Shown: positions 1 to 7,346 of the stretch, one piece after another | Layout of the letters: each line of letters begins with the position of its first letter | How positions within the stretch are numbered: position 1 is the first letter of the stretch | Made by a program: the position numbers and the translations under genes | The notes under the pieces: generated by a model | Told to the model about the DNA's origin: nothing | Seen by the model: only the letters and a program-made list of their open reading frames with translations | Databases searched by the model: none | NCBI GenBank assembly: GCA_029882235.1 | Contig: JAOULB010000066.1 | Coordinates: 1 to 8,483 of the forward strand | Source of the DNA: Gammaproteobacteria bacterium | Lineage (GTDB): Bacteria; Pseudomonadota; Gammaproteobacteria; UBA6429; Thiohalophilaceae | Direction of reading: 5' to 3' | Length of the DNA stretch: 8,483 nt

Positions 1-1
1 A

Positions 2-643
2 GAGCTTGGCCCGGCCGATGCGGACTACAGCATCATCTGGCTGCATGGTCTGGGCGCCAATGGTCATGATTTTGAAGGCATTGTGCCGGAGTTAAATCTT
101 CCTGCGGATAAAAAAATTCGCTTTATTCTGCCGCATGCACCTGATCTACCTGTAACAATCAATAGTGGCGTTGTCATGCCGGCCTGGTATGACATTACCT
201 CAATGGACTTTCGCGCCAATCAGGATGAAACGGGTATAAAACGTAGCGAAGCACAACTGTGTAAACTGATTGAACATGAAGTCAGTCGCGGTGTGCCCAC
301 GGAGCATATTTTCCTGGTTGGATTTTCACAGGGCGGTGCGATTGTATTGCACACTGGGTTACGTTATCCCAAAAAGCTGGCAGGTATTCTGGCCCTGTCG
401 ACCTATCTGCCACTGGATGAGCTCGTCGATGCAGAACGCCATGAAGCCAACCAACCTACCCCGATTATGATGGGGCATGGCACCCATGATCAGGTCGTAC
501 CGATGCAACTGGGTGTGTTGTCGCGCGATTATCTACAGGAGCTGGGTTACCCAGTCAGCTGGCAGCAGTATTTTATGGAGCACAGCGTGCACCCCGACGA
601 AATCGCCGATATTAGTCAGTGGCTGCAGGGTCTCATGGCATAA
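2..643 (+). CDS. Carboxylesterase / phospholipase, EstB-YpfH family, 5' end outside window
   Basis: Alpha/beta-hydrolase that cleaves short ester substrates, probably in the cytoplasm; the physiological substrate cannot be read from sequence. The frame is open from base 2, and the first visible residues (ELGPADADYSIIWLHGLGAN) contain the family's LHGLGANGHDF oxyanion-hole region, so only a short N-terminal piece is missing. A GTG at 83 lies inside this conserved region and is not the true start. The nucleophile elbow GFSQGG has its Ser codon at 326-328. GHGTHDQVVP carries the catalytic Asp (488-490). MEHSV carries the catalytic His (581-583); the usual residue before this His in the family is Gly, here Glu. 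The MPAWYDI motif typical of this esterase family is also present. About 214 residues are visible, close to full family length (about 215-225). Function at family level is secure; lysophospholipase versus carboxylesterase activity is not resolved. Confidence 0.93.
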   Translation, partial: ELGPADADYSIIWLHGLGANGHDFEGIVPELNLPADKKIRFILPHAPDLPVTINSGVVMPAWYDITSMDFRANQDETGIKRSEAQLCKLIEHEVSRGVPTEHIFLVGFSQGGAIVLHTGLRYPKKLAGILALSTYLPLDELVDAERHEANQPTPIMMGHGTHDQVVPMQLGVLSRDYLQELGYPVSWQQYFMEHSVHPDEIADISQWLQGLMA

Positions 644-659
644 GTTGATTGGCTGATGA

Positions 660-690
660 TTGATATAGCTCAAAACATTGCCAGTAAAAT
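660..690 (+). promoter_or_regulatory. Possible weak sigma-70 promoter for the cytochrome/DUF302 operon
   Basis: TTGATA (660-665) and TAAAAT (685-690) resemble -35 and -10 boxes but are separated by 19 bases, longer than the preferred 16-18. It lies in the 86-base gap before the cytochrome gene, so position fits. No terminator hairpin is visible after the esterase stop, so read-through from that gene is an alternative. Confidence 0.3.
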
Positions 691-729
691 TACGTAAGCT
701 AGCGACTCCAAAATGAATAAGGAAATGAG

Positions 730-1776
730 ATGCTAAAACGATTCTTCACCTGTCTGCTGATTACCTCGGGCCTGTATTTGCCGGCTTCCGTCTATGCAGA
801 TGGTGCCGGACTTTATGCTCGGCACTGTGCCGCCTGTCATGGTGCCGAAGGTAATGGGGGGGTCGGTGTGCCACTGGCCTTACCGGCCTTCCTGAAATCT
901 GTTGATGATGCCTTCCTGTCAAAATCCATTCGCGATGGTCGACCAGGACGTGTTATGCCCGCATTTAGCAAGCTGAGTGATGTCGAAGTTAAATCACTGG
1001 TTAAATATATTCGCAGCTGGAGTGATAGTCCTGCAGCAACATTTTCTACTGTGGCTGTGCATGGCAATGCCCGTCATGGAAAAAAACTTTTCGCGAAGTT
1101 TTGCGCCAGTTGTCATGGTGCGAACGGCGAAGGGGGTCATGGCACTGGCGTGACTTTTTCACGGCCGCGTGATCTACCTATTATTGCACCCGCAATAAAT
1201 AATGCGGGTTTTCTTACTTCAGCAAGTGATCAGCTCATCAAGCGAACCCTGATGCAGGGTCGCGAAGGCACACCGATGGTCTCTTTTCTAAAACAGGGGA
1301 TGACTGAAGCAGACATTAACGATGTTGTTGCCTATGTCCGCAGCTTCGAAAAGAATCAATCAAATCAAACTCAGGAATCCTTCGATAAGGAACCGCTTAC
1401 TCTGGCCTATGAGTCTCCTTATGATATGAAAGGCACCATTGATCGTGTCAAGGCTGCGGCCAAGGGTAAAAACTTTCGTATTATCCGCGAACAAAAGCTT
1501 GAGAACGGTCTGGTGAAACAATCGGAAGAAAACCCGAATCAGGTGATTGTCTATTTTTGTAATTTTCAGTTATTAAACCAGGCGCTTACTGTTGATCCCA
1601 GAGTGGGCTTATTCCTGCCCTGTCGCGTGACCATCTCAGAATCGAAAGGTCAGGTTGTGATTTATGCGATCAATCCAAAGCGCTTAAGCAAGCTGTTTAA
1701 TAATCATGAGCTGAATAAACTCTGTGATGGGATGTATGAAACCTATACCTCCATTCTTGAGGAGGCCACATTATGA
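730..1776 (+). CDS. Exported dihaem cytochrome c with C-terminal DUF302 domain
   Basis: Predicted periplasmic electron carrier of 348 residues. An N-terminal signal peptide (residues 1-23, cleavage probably after VYA) precedes two cytochrome c domains of the c4/c553 kind. Haem 1 attaches at CAACH (33-37) with probable axial Met76 in RVMPAF; haem 2 attaches at CASCH (125-129) with probable axial Met183 in GTPMVSF. After a polar linker (about 207-222), residues 226-346 match the DUF302 pattern, including the N-terminal YDMKGTIDRVKAA helix and the YFCNFQLLNQ...DPRVGLFLPCRV core. Cys277 and Cys298 lie inside this domain and could form a periplasmic disulphide or bind a ligand (inference). AAGGA at 719-723, six bases before ATG, supports the start. 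The stop overlaps the start of the next gene, also a DUF302 protein, so the two are translationally coupled. The redox partner is unknown. Confidence 0.92.
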   Translation: MLKRFFTCLLITSGLYLPASVYADGAGLYARHCAACHGAEGNGGVGVPLALPAFLKSVDDAFLSKSIRDGRPGRVMPAFSKLSDVEVKSLVKYIRSWSDSPAATFSTVAVHGNARHGKKLFAKFCASCHGANGEGGHGTGVTFSRPRDLPIIAPAINNAGFLTSASDQLIKRTLMQGREGTPMVSFLKQGMTEADINDVVAYVRSFEKNQSNQTQESFDKEPLTLAYESPYDMKGTIDRVKAAAKGKNFRIIREQKLENGLVKQSEENPNQVIVYFCNFQLLNQALTVDPRVGLFLPCRVTISESKGQVVIYAINPKRLSKLFNNHELNKLCDGMYETYTSILEEATL

Positions 1777-2240
1777 TCATGCTATCCCAAATTCGTGCAA
1801 TGTTGACAGCCCTGCTGCTCACGGTGCTGTTTTGTAACTCATTCGTCCATGCCGATGAGATCATGATGGTTCGTGCGCAGCAAAGTTTCCCTGAGGCCAT
1901 GTCAAAATTGCAGGAACAAATCAAGGCAAAAGGCTATGTGGTCAGTCGAGTTCAACGTGTTGATATTGGTTTGACCAAGAGTGGTTATAAGACCGATAAA
2001 TATCGCGTCGTCTTTTTTGGCAAACCCGATGAAATTCGCCATCTGGTCAAAAATTACCCGGAATTACAGGCCTATTTACCCCTCAAGATCTCGATCTTCG
2101 CTGAAGGCTCAGACACGATTCTGGTTGCGGCAAACCCGCATCATCTACAAAAAGCAGGCGGCAAACAATTAACTCGTTTAATGACACGCTGGGAACAGGA
2201 TATTGCTGCGATTTTTGCCACAATGCGTGAGGACGAATAG
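1773..2240 (+). CDS. Exported stand-alone DUF302 protein
   Basis: A 155-residue protein with signal peptide (hydrophobic stretch 8-24, cleavage probably after VHA at 27), so the mature form should be periplasmic. Residues 30-140 resemble DUF302: an amphipathic helix (FPEAMSKLQEQIKAKGYVV), a beta-rich core with FFGKPDEIRHLVKNYPELQAYLPLKISIF, and a VAANPHHL segment aligned with the AINPKRL segment of the preceding protein. It lacks the two core cysteines of its neighbour's domain. The start ATG overlaps the upstream TGA (ATGA) and has a strong GAGGAGG ribosome site at 1759-1765; a second ATG at 1779 is possible but less well spaced. Translational coupling suggests a joint complex or joint ligand with the cytochrome. 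The biochemical role of DUF302 is not established, so no function is assigned. No terminator is visible after the stop. Confidence 0.85.
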   Translation: MIMLSQIRAMLTALLLTVLFCNSFVHADEIMMVRAQQSFPEAMSKLQEQIKAKGYVVSRVQRVDIGLTKSGYKTDKYRVVFFGKPDEIRHLVKNYPELQAYLPLKISIFAEGSDTILVAANPHHLQKAGGKQLTRLMTRWEQDIAAIFATMREDE

Positions 2241-2289
2241 CCGCATAAAATCAAATGGCTGATAAGTTTGCTCAGGGACTTGTGTCAAT

Positions 2290-2317
2290 TCAAGTTCTGA
2301 AATACTTTATCCGATAT
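2290..2317 (+). promoter_or_regulatory. Sigma-28 (FliA)-like promoter upstream of the PAS-GGDEF gene
   Basis: TCAAGTTC (2290-2297), 12 bases, then TCCGATAT (2310-2317). This resembles the flagellar sigma-28 consensus (TAAAGTTT / GCCGATAA; TCAAG forms occur in pseudomonads), with spacing one base longer than the E. coli form. The implied transcript would start near 2325, about 28 bases before the ATG. A weak sigma-70 reading also exists (TATAGA at 2315-2320 with a poor -35). Assigned by eye only. Confidence 0.4.
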
Positions 2318-2352
2318 AGATTCTGGGATGAATAAACGGGGCCTCGGCAATA

Positions 2353-3195
2353 ATGGACCAATTTGACAAAAAACAGCTTCTGCAGGTATTGCAGACCAAT
2401 CCTCTGGGCATGATGCTAATTAGCCCTGAAGGTGAAGTCACCTGGGTGAATGATAATTTTCCGGTTATTTCTGGTATTTCATCCTTGCAGGTATTGGGAA
2501 AGAATCAAACCACCGTGCCGCAGGAATACCAGTCTCTGTTTGAAGATGAGGCGACAATCTATCTCCCTGCCACCGAGAGTCGCGGTGAGTCCTGGTTGGT
2601 GGTATCTACGCAGAGTATGGGTGACGGCAGTCGCCTGCAGTATGTCAAAGATGCGACTCTGGTGCGACAACTGGCGAAAGAACGCGATGAGCTCAAGCTC
2701 CGGATCAATGAGCTGAACCTGGTCGACAATGTCACTGGTCTGTTGAACCCTCGTGGACTGTATCAGGCACTGGAACCGCAGGTGTCTCGCTCACGCCGCT
2801 ATGACAATATGCTGTCTATTCTGATTATGCGTCTGGAAAACCTTGATGAAATTGAGGACCATATTGGCATTGATAAGAGTGAGCAGCTACTCGTTGCAAT
2901 TGGTCAGATCCTGAATGATCAAATGCGCTGGGCCGATACCATAGGCCGCCTGAGCGACAATGAATTTATGCTGATCCTGCCCGAGACACCGGAAGATATC
3001 ACCGGTCAGCTCGCCGACAAGATACGAATACGCCTGGAAGAACTCACCGTGGCCGAACTGGATGTCGATCAACTCGACATCTTTACCCGCTTTGGTATGG
3101 CGCAGTGGAAGAAGGGTGAAGACCTGAAGTTATTTATGCAACGCGCTCGAATCAGTCTTGATGAGGGTAACCAGATCCACGTGAAAGTTGCCTGA
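2353..3195 (+). CDS. PAS domain protein with degenerate GGDEF domain
   Basis: A 280-residue soluble protein without signal peptide or membrane segment. Residues about 5-98 look like a PAS sensor (NPLGMMLISPEGEVTWVNDNF is a typical PAS start). Residues 100-122 form a charged helix/coiled-coil linker, and residues 123-278 form a GGDEF fold beginning with DNVTGLLNPRGLYQAL, the usual D-x-LTGL-x-NR region. The active-site signature is SDNEF at 201-205 in place of GG(D/E)EF, so both glycines and the metal-binding acidic residue are changed. From known family chemistry it is probably not an active diguanylate cyclase; it could bind GTP or c-di-GMP-related ligands or act through protein contacts (inference). 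The start is supported by PAS alignment; the ribosome site is weak (GGGG at 2338-2341). It is monocistronic, convergent with the barrel gene, and preceded by a sigma-28-like promoter. Confidence 0.9.
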   Translation: MDQFDKKQLLQVLQTNPLGMMLISPEGEVTWVNDNFPVISGISSLQVLGKNQTTVPQEYQSLFEDEATIYLPATESRGESWLVVSTQSMGDGSRLQYVKDATLVRQLAKERDELKLRINELNLVDNVTGLLNPRGLYQALEPQVSRSRRYDNMLSILIMRLENLDEIEDHIGIDKSEQLLVAIGQILNDQMRWADTIGRLSDNEFMLILPETPEDITGQLADKIRIRLEELTVAELDVDQLDIFTRFGMAQWKKGEDLKLFMQRARISLDEGNQIHVKVA

Positions 3196-3223
3196 AACGT
3201 TTAGATTATTCTAATTGTGGAGC

Positions 3224-3260
3224 TAAGGTGGGCCACCTTGATTAAAGGCAACCCACCTTA
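3224..3260. terminator. Hairpin region between convergent genes, possible bidirectional terminator
   Basis: TAAGGTGGG (3224-3232) is an exact inverted repeat of CCCACCTTA (3252-3260) with a 19-base loop. The same left arm can instead pair with CACCTT at 3234-3239 in a tighter hairpin. It sits between convergent stops at 3195 and 3271, the right place for a shared terminator. No clear T-tract follows on either strand, so it is not a textbook intrinsic terminator. Confidence 0.45.
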
Positions 3261-3270
3261 AATAAATACT

Positions 3271-3849
3271 TTAGAAAGATGCCCCAGCAATAAGGCCAAT
3301 GGATGTACCACCGGCATCGCCGTCAATACCGTATAGATTAACGGTTGCAAAAGATACGCGCATATCTACGCCAAGGTGGAAATTCTCACCCATGTACCAT
3401 TTCGCACCTGCATTAAACCAGGCACCAGTTGCTTCATCGGAATCGGTAACAGTAATACTACCTAATGTGCCAGAATAGCTTGCTTCAACCATGGCTAAGC
3501 CACCGCCGAAGTAAAATTTCATATCATTTTGACCTTCGTGATAAACGCGTACGCCAATATTCAGCTCGGTAGTTTCACCAGTGATTTCAAGACCGGCAAA
3601 TGATCCAGTATCTTCTGTAGAAAAATAATCAACTGCGAGTCGCAATGGGTTTCCATTAAACTCGGAGATGTCAAAATCAATCATCGCCCCTACTGATTGA
3701 TGACTATCAACAGGTGCCCAGGTTTCCTCCTCCATCATTTTAACGCCGGCGAAAACGCTAATGCTGCCCCCAGCATAGACAGGATTTACAAAAGATAATG
3801 AAATAATTGCGATTTTTAGCAAACGCAAAAATGTAACTTTGATATTCAT
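3271..3849 (-). CDS. Small outer-membrane beta-barrel protein
   Basis: A 192-residue exported protein. The signal peptide (1-26) has basic residues, a hydrophobic core (LLKIAIISLSFV) and cleavage probably after VYA. The mature part of about 166 residues alternates polar and hydrophobic residues in repeated segments (SISVFAGVKM, LRLAVDYFS, TELNIGVRVYH, MKFYFGGGLAMVEASY, GAWFNAGAKWYM, FHLGVDMRVSFATV, TSIGLIAGASF) and ends in Phe, the usual C-terminal signal for insertion by the BAM machinery. It looks like an eight-stranded barrel of the OmpA/OmpW/OmpX size class, with no peptidoglycan-binding domain. Specific ligand or function is not recognisable. AGGGAAG (3855-3861) supports the ATG start, and a good promoter lies just upstream. 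Expression therefore looks independent of argH, although no terminator is visible between the two genes. Confidence 0.8.
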   Translation of the reverse strand: MNIKVTFLRLLKIAIISLSFVNPVYAGGSISVFAGVKMMEEETWAPVDSHQSVGAMIDFDISEFNGNPLRLAVDYFSTEDTGSFAGLEITGETTELNIGVRVYHEGQNDMKFYFGGGLAMVEASYSGTLGSITVTDSDEATGAWFNAGAKWYMGENFHLGVDMRVSFATVNLYGIDGDAGGTSIGLIAGASF

Positions 3850-3884
3850 AACTACTTCCCTATTAATATATTAAATGTAAGGAA

Positions 3885-3913
3885 ATAGTAACATGGTGAA
3901 ATTATCTATTCAA
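3885..3913 (-). promoter_or_regulatory. Sigma-70 promoter of the barrel protein gene
   Basis: Read on the minus strand: TTGAAT (-35, plus-strand 3908-3913), a 17-base spacer, TACTAT (-10, plus-strand 3885-3890). Transcription would begin near 3878, giving a leader of about 28 bases that contains the AGGGAAG ribosome site. Spacing is optimal; each box matches consensus at four of six positions. Confidence 0.5.
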
Positions 3914-3934
3914 TGTAAAAGATTGTGTAAGTGG

Positions 3935-5323
3935 TTAATTTATGAGCAGTTTTTTTGCTTTCACAATAGCCGCCCGCACCTGTTCAGGTGCAGTACCACC
4001 AATATGATTTCTGGCTGCAACAGAACCTTCCAGCGTTAACACCTCAAATACGTCCTGTTCGATGTGATCAGAGAAGAGCTGTAATTCATCCAGCGACATC
4101 TCGGATAAGTCCTTGCCGGTATCGATCCCGTGTTTAACTGATTTGCCGACGATCTCATGCGCATCGCGGAAGGGTACCCCTTTGCGCACCAGATAATCAG
4201 CCAGATCGGTCGCGGTAGAGAAGCCACTTTTCGCTGCTTTATACATGGCGTCACGATTAACGATAATCTGCGGCATCATGTCGGCATACAGACGCAGGCA
4301 ACCACGCAGGTTATCAATGGTATCGAACAGGGGTTCCTTGTCTTCCTGATTGTCCTTGTTATACGCCAGTGGCTGGCCTTTCATAATGGTCAGCAATGAG
4401 ATCAGATGGCCATAGATGCGACCAGTCTTACCGCGCACCAGTTCGGGCACGTCCGGGTTTTTCTTCTGCGGCATGATCGATGAACCCGTGCAGAAGCGAT
4501 CACCCAGATCGACAAAGTTAAACTGCGCCGAACTCCACAGGATCAGCTCTTCGGAGAAACGCGACAGATGCATCATGATGACTGCGGCCGCGCTGGTAAA
4601 TTCAATGGCAAAGTCCCGATCACTCACTGCATCGAGTGAGTTCTCACAGACACCATCAAAGCCAAGTTCTTTCGCGGTGAATTCCCGATCGATCGGATAA
4701 GTGGTACCGGCCAGTGCCGCTGCACCCAGAGGCATAATATTGACCCGCTTGCGACAATCGATCAGTCGTGCGCTATCGCGTAACAACATCTCAAACCAGG
4801 CCAGCATGTGATGGCCCAGTGTCACGGGCTGTGCCGTTTGCAAGTGGGTAAAGCCGGGCATGATGGTGTCGGCTTCCTGCTCCGCAAGCTGGAGTAGACC
4901 TTGTTGCAGTCTGATTAATTCTGCCTGAATCAGATCGATCTGTTCGCGCAGGTAGAGCCGAATGTCAGTGGCGACCTGATCATTACGCGAGCGACCGGTA
5001 TGGAGTTTTTTGCCGACATCACCAATACGATCCGTCAGGCGCGCCTCGATGTTCATGTGCACATCTTCCAGTTCGGTACTCCAGGCAAAGTTGTCCTGTT
5101 CGATATCGCGCTGAATATCTTCCAGCCCATCGATAATGGTCTGACACTCTTCTTTTGTGAGCACACCAACTTTCGCCAGCATACTGGCGTGAGCAATTGA
5201 GCCCATGATGTCGTGTTTATACATACGTTGATCAAAGCTCACTGAGGCAGTGAAGGCTTCAACAAAGGCGTCCGTGGGTTCGGTGAACCGGCCAGACCAG
5301 GGCTTGTCAGATTGTTTACTCAT
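3935..5323 (-). CDS. argH: Argininosuccinate lyase
   Basis: Last enzyme of arginine biosynthesis: splits argininosuccinate into arginine and fumarate, in the cytoplasm, as a homotetramer. The 462-residue product shows the fumarase/aspartase superfamily signature GSSIMPQKKNP (residues 280-290, catalytic Ser in the GSS loop), the HTGRSRNDQ motif (108-116) that binds substrate, and GFTHLQ with the conserved His (160). Length is normal (family about 455-470). The ATG at 5323 gives MSKQSDKPWSGRFTEP, as in Pseudomonas ArgH; an upstream in-frame GTG at 5335 would add four residues. Neither start has a strong ribosome site. It is divergent from the algZ-type kinase gene, the arrangement known in Pseudomonas. 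No arginine-repressor box was recognised. Identification is secure. Confidence 0.97.
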   Translation of the reverse strand: MSKQSDKPWSGRFTEPTDAFVEAFTASVSFDQRMYKHDIMGSIAHASMLAKVGVLTKEECQTIIDGLEDIQRDIEQDNFAWSTELEDVHMNIEARLTDRIGDVGKKLHTGRSRNDQVATDIRLYLREQIDLIQAELIRLQQGLLQLAEQEADTIMPGFTHLQTAQPVTLGHHMLAWFEMLLRDSARLIDCRKRVNIMPLGAAALAGTTYPIDREFTAKELGFDGVCENSLDAVSDRDFAIEFTSAAAVIMMHLSRFSEELILWSSAQFNFVDLGDRFCTGSSIMPQKKNPDVPELVRGKTGRIYGHLISLLTIMKGQPLAYNKDNQEDKEPLFDTIDNLRGCLRLYADMMPQIIVNRDAMYKAAKSGFSTATDLADYLVRKGVPFRDAHEIVGKSVKHGIDTGKDLSEMSLDELQLFSDHIEQDVFEVLTLEGSVAARNHIGGTAPEQVRAAIVKAKKLLIN

Positions 5324-5357
5324 GAATCTGTTCACAAATCAGGATTAAAGAGGCTGT

Positions 5358-5363
5358 AGTATA
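5358..5363 (-). promoter_or_regulatory. Possible -10 box of argH
   Basis: TATACT on the minus strand matches the TATAAT consensus at five of six positions and would place transcription start near 5351, about 28 bases before the argH ATG. No convincing -35 box is found at 16-18 bases, so an activator or a weak promoter is implied if it is real. It lies within the 52-base divergent gap. Confidence 0.3.
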
Positions 5364-5375
5364 ACGGTTTTAGCT

Positions 5376-6509
5376 ATGGGAAGCATGAACACAATCGGCT
5401 ATGGTAAGGACATGGTGAAGGAAAACACACAGACGGACAAAAAGCCCGAAACGAATCAGCGGCTTGAACATCTGTTCATCCCTGACCTCTGCAATATGCG
5501 CATGGTGTTTGTCGTGGTGATGGTGGCGGAGCTGTTCGCCATTGTACTGGCACTGGCGACCGTCAGTCTTACCGTGCAGGGCTATCTGCTCAAGCTGGCC
5601 TTGATCTCCCTGTTTGTGCAATGGGCGGCGCTGGGTTCCAGCGGTGTGCTCTGTATTGTGCGGCCCTATCTGGTCGGGATGAGCAATCGGCATATCTCCA
5701 TTGCCAGCTTTAGTTTGATTCTGCTGGTCGTTGCCCTCATTAGCGAGATGGCCTATTGGGCGCTGTATTATCCCGATAGCTATGCCAATGAACACTGGCA
5801 TTTCCTGTTCCGCAATCTTGTTATCACTGTCATCGTCAGTGGTCTGGTGTTGCGCTATTTCTATATGCAACATCAATGGCGCCAGCGCATTAAAACCGAA
5901 TCGCAGGCACGCCTGCAGGCCTTGCAGTCACGTATTCGGCCCCACTTTTTATTTAATAGTATGAACACCATCGCTAGCTTGACCCGAACGAATCCAGGTA
6001 AGGCCGAACAGGCGGTGGAAGATCTGGCTGAACTGTTCCGAATTAGTCTGGGTGATGCACGTTCACGCTACGCCATGGCCGATGAACTGCTCCTGTGTAA
6101 ACGCTATCTGGGCATTGAGGGCTTACGCCTGGATGACCGACTTAAGGTGGAATGGGACACCGATGCTCTGCCGGAAGATGCACGCGTGCCGCCATTGTTA
6201 TTACAACCACTATTAGAAAATGCGATCTATCACGGTATTGAGACCCTGCCGGGTGGCGGTACCATTAAAATTCTGGGTCAACGGAATGGCCGTAAGTTAA
6301 ACATTAAAATCAGCAACCCCTTCCCTGGGAATGAACCCCAGCAACATCAGAAGGGTAATAAAATTGCGATGAATAATATTCGTGAACGTCTACAGGCCGT
6401 TTATGATCAACATGGTAAACTTGAAACCGAGTTAGTTGGTAACGAGTATCAGGTTACCGTTTACATACCCTACTGGCGCAAAGAAGATGAAGATACTGAT
6501 CGCGGATGA
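5376..6509 (+). CDS. algZ: AlgZ/FimS-type membrane sensor histidine kinase (LytS/YehU-like HisKA_3-unrelated family)
   Basis: Sensor partner of the response regulator encoded next. An N-terminal FIPDLCNMRMVF segment typical of AlgZ precedes about four membrane helices (residues about 42-62, 70-90, 108-130, 145-165). A short coiled linker leads to the His_kinase domain of the LytS/YehU type: QSRIRPHFLFNSMNTIASL with phospho-acceptor candidate His190, then an ATP-binding domain with LLLQPLLENAIYHGI (N-box, Asn282) and GNKIAMNNIRERL (327-339). The last lacks the G-x-G pattern of many kinases, and Pseudomonas FimS/AlgZ is also described as unorthodox. The 377-residue length assumes the ATG at 5376; no ribosome site clearly supports it, and ATG 5385, ATG 5412 or GTG 5415 (AAGGA at 5406-5410) are alternatives. 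Its 3' end overlaps the regulator gene by 23 bases, so the two are coupled. The signal sensed is unknown. Confidence 0.88.
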   Translation: MGSMNTIGYGKDMVKENTQTDKKPETNQRLEHLFIPDLCNMRMVFVVVMVAELFAIVLALATVSLTVQGYLLKLALISLFVQWAALGSSGVLCIVRPYLVGMSNRHISIASFSLILLVVALISEMAYWALYYPDSYANEHWHFLFRNLVITVIVSGLVLRYFYMQHQWRQRIKTESQARLQALQSRIRPHFLFNSMNTIASLTRTNPGKAEQAVEDLAELFRISLGDARSRYAMADELLLCKRYLGIEGLRLDDRLKVEWDTDALPEDARVPPLLLQPLLENAIYHGIETLPGGGTIKILGQRNGRKLNIKISNPFPGNEPQQHQKGNKIAMNNIRERLQAVYDQHGKLETELVGNEYQVTVYIPYWRKEDEDTDRG

Positions 6510-7212
6510 TGAACCACTGGCACGGGATCGCCTCAAAGGTCTGGTCAGTGAGTTAAGGCTAGGTGATGTCATTGCCGAAGCCGCCAATGGCGAAGAAGTA
6601 TTACAGTTATCAGCACAACATCAACCCGATGTTATCCTGCTTGATATTCGTATGCCCGGCATGACCGGACTTGAAACCGCCATGCACCTCGGCCAACTTG
6701 AAACCTCACCAGCGATTGTTTTTACCACTGCCTACGATGAATACGCCCTGCAAGCCTTTGAAGCCAATGCCGTCGATTACCTTTTAAAGCCAGTGCGACG
6801 TGAACGACTGACCAAGGCATTAGAAAAAGTTGAACGCCTGTCGCAGACACAACTGCAGGCCATCCAGTCAGATGAAACACCTGAAAACATCAGTGCACGT
6901 ATGCATGGTGGCATCAAGCTGGTTCCCATCACTGATATTTTTTATTTTCAGGCGGCAGATAAATATATCTCCGTGATTCACAAACAAGGCACTGTCCTGA
7001 TCGAAGAACCCCTCAAATCACTCGAACAACGACTGGCTGAACAGTTTGTTCGCATTCATCGTAATGCACTAGTTGCAAAAGTTTTTATCAGTGCACTGGA
7101 AAAAGATGATCAGGGTGGGTTTCATATTGTGCTTAAGGGGCATGATGATAGGTTAGAGGTTAGTCGGCGGCATGTGGCGGAGGTGAGGGCATTGTTGAAG
7201 GGGAGGGTGTAG
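6487..7212 (+). CDS. algR: AlgR-type response regulator (receiver plus LytTR DNA-binding domain)
   Basis: Transcription regulator of 241 residues. The receiver domain (about 1-120) has the acidic pair Asp7/Asp8, phosphorylation site Asp53 in LLDIRMPG, Thr80 and Lys101 in the LLKPVRR motif, all intact. Residues about 140-238 form a LytTR domain (KLVPITDIFYFQAADKYISVI...FVRIHRNALVAKVFISAL), the DNA-binding type of AlgR, LytT and YehT. ATG 6487 gives MKILIADDEPLARDRL, exactly the family start; an in-frame GTG at 6436 would add 17 residues with no homology and is rejected. It overlaps the kinase gene, so translation is coupled. In Pseudomonas AlgR controls alginate, type IV pilus twitching and other surface traits; regulon here is unknown. 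hemC, the usual next gene in Pseudomonas, does not follow. Confidence 0.93.
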   Translation: MKILIADDEPLARDRLKGLVSELRLGDVIAEAANGEEVLQLSAQHQPDVILLDIRMPGMTGLETAMHLGQLETSPAIVFTTAYDEYALQAFEANAVDYLLKPVRRERLTKALEKVERLSQTQLQAIQSDETPENISARMHGGIKLVPITDIFYFQAADKYISVIHKQGTVLIEEPLKSLEQRLAEQFVRIHRNALVAKVFISALEKDDQGGFHIVLKGHDDRLEVSRRHVAEVRALLKGRV

Positions 7213-7220
7213 TTGGTGTT

Positions 7221-7285
7221 GTCATTCCGGTGTCACTACTCTCGGTCAAGTATCCTCAATCGTCATTCCGGCGGATGCCGGAATC
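7221..7285. repeat. REP-like palindrome with an upstream half copy
   Basis: ATTCCGGC (7265-7272), loop GGAT, GCCGGAAT (7277-7284) form a perfect 8-base-pair hairpin. The ten bases GTCATTCCGG occur twice in direct orientation, at 7221-7230 and at 7263-7271 with its preceding base context (GTCATTCCGG starting at 7262-7263), so a half unit lies about 40 bases upstream of the complete palindrome. The form resembles short dispersed palindromes found between genes in many proteobacteria (inference). It could also stabilise the algR mRNA 3' end. Confidence 0.6.
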
Positions 7286-7346
7286 CAGTTATAGGTTAGT
7301 GGTTGTTTCTTTTAGTTTGAGTCGCTATCGCGATGATGGATCTTAA

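Noticed and set aside
5370..5876. 168-codon open frame on the minus strand
   Set aside because: Fully antisense to the algZ-type kinase gene; His/Gln-rich composition is typical of a shadow of membrane-coding sequence.
6436..6486. Upstream GTG start extending algR by 17 residues
   Set aside because: The extension lies within the kinase coding region and has no family similarity; MKILIADDE at 6487 is the standard start.
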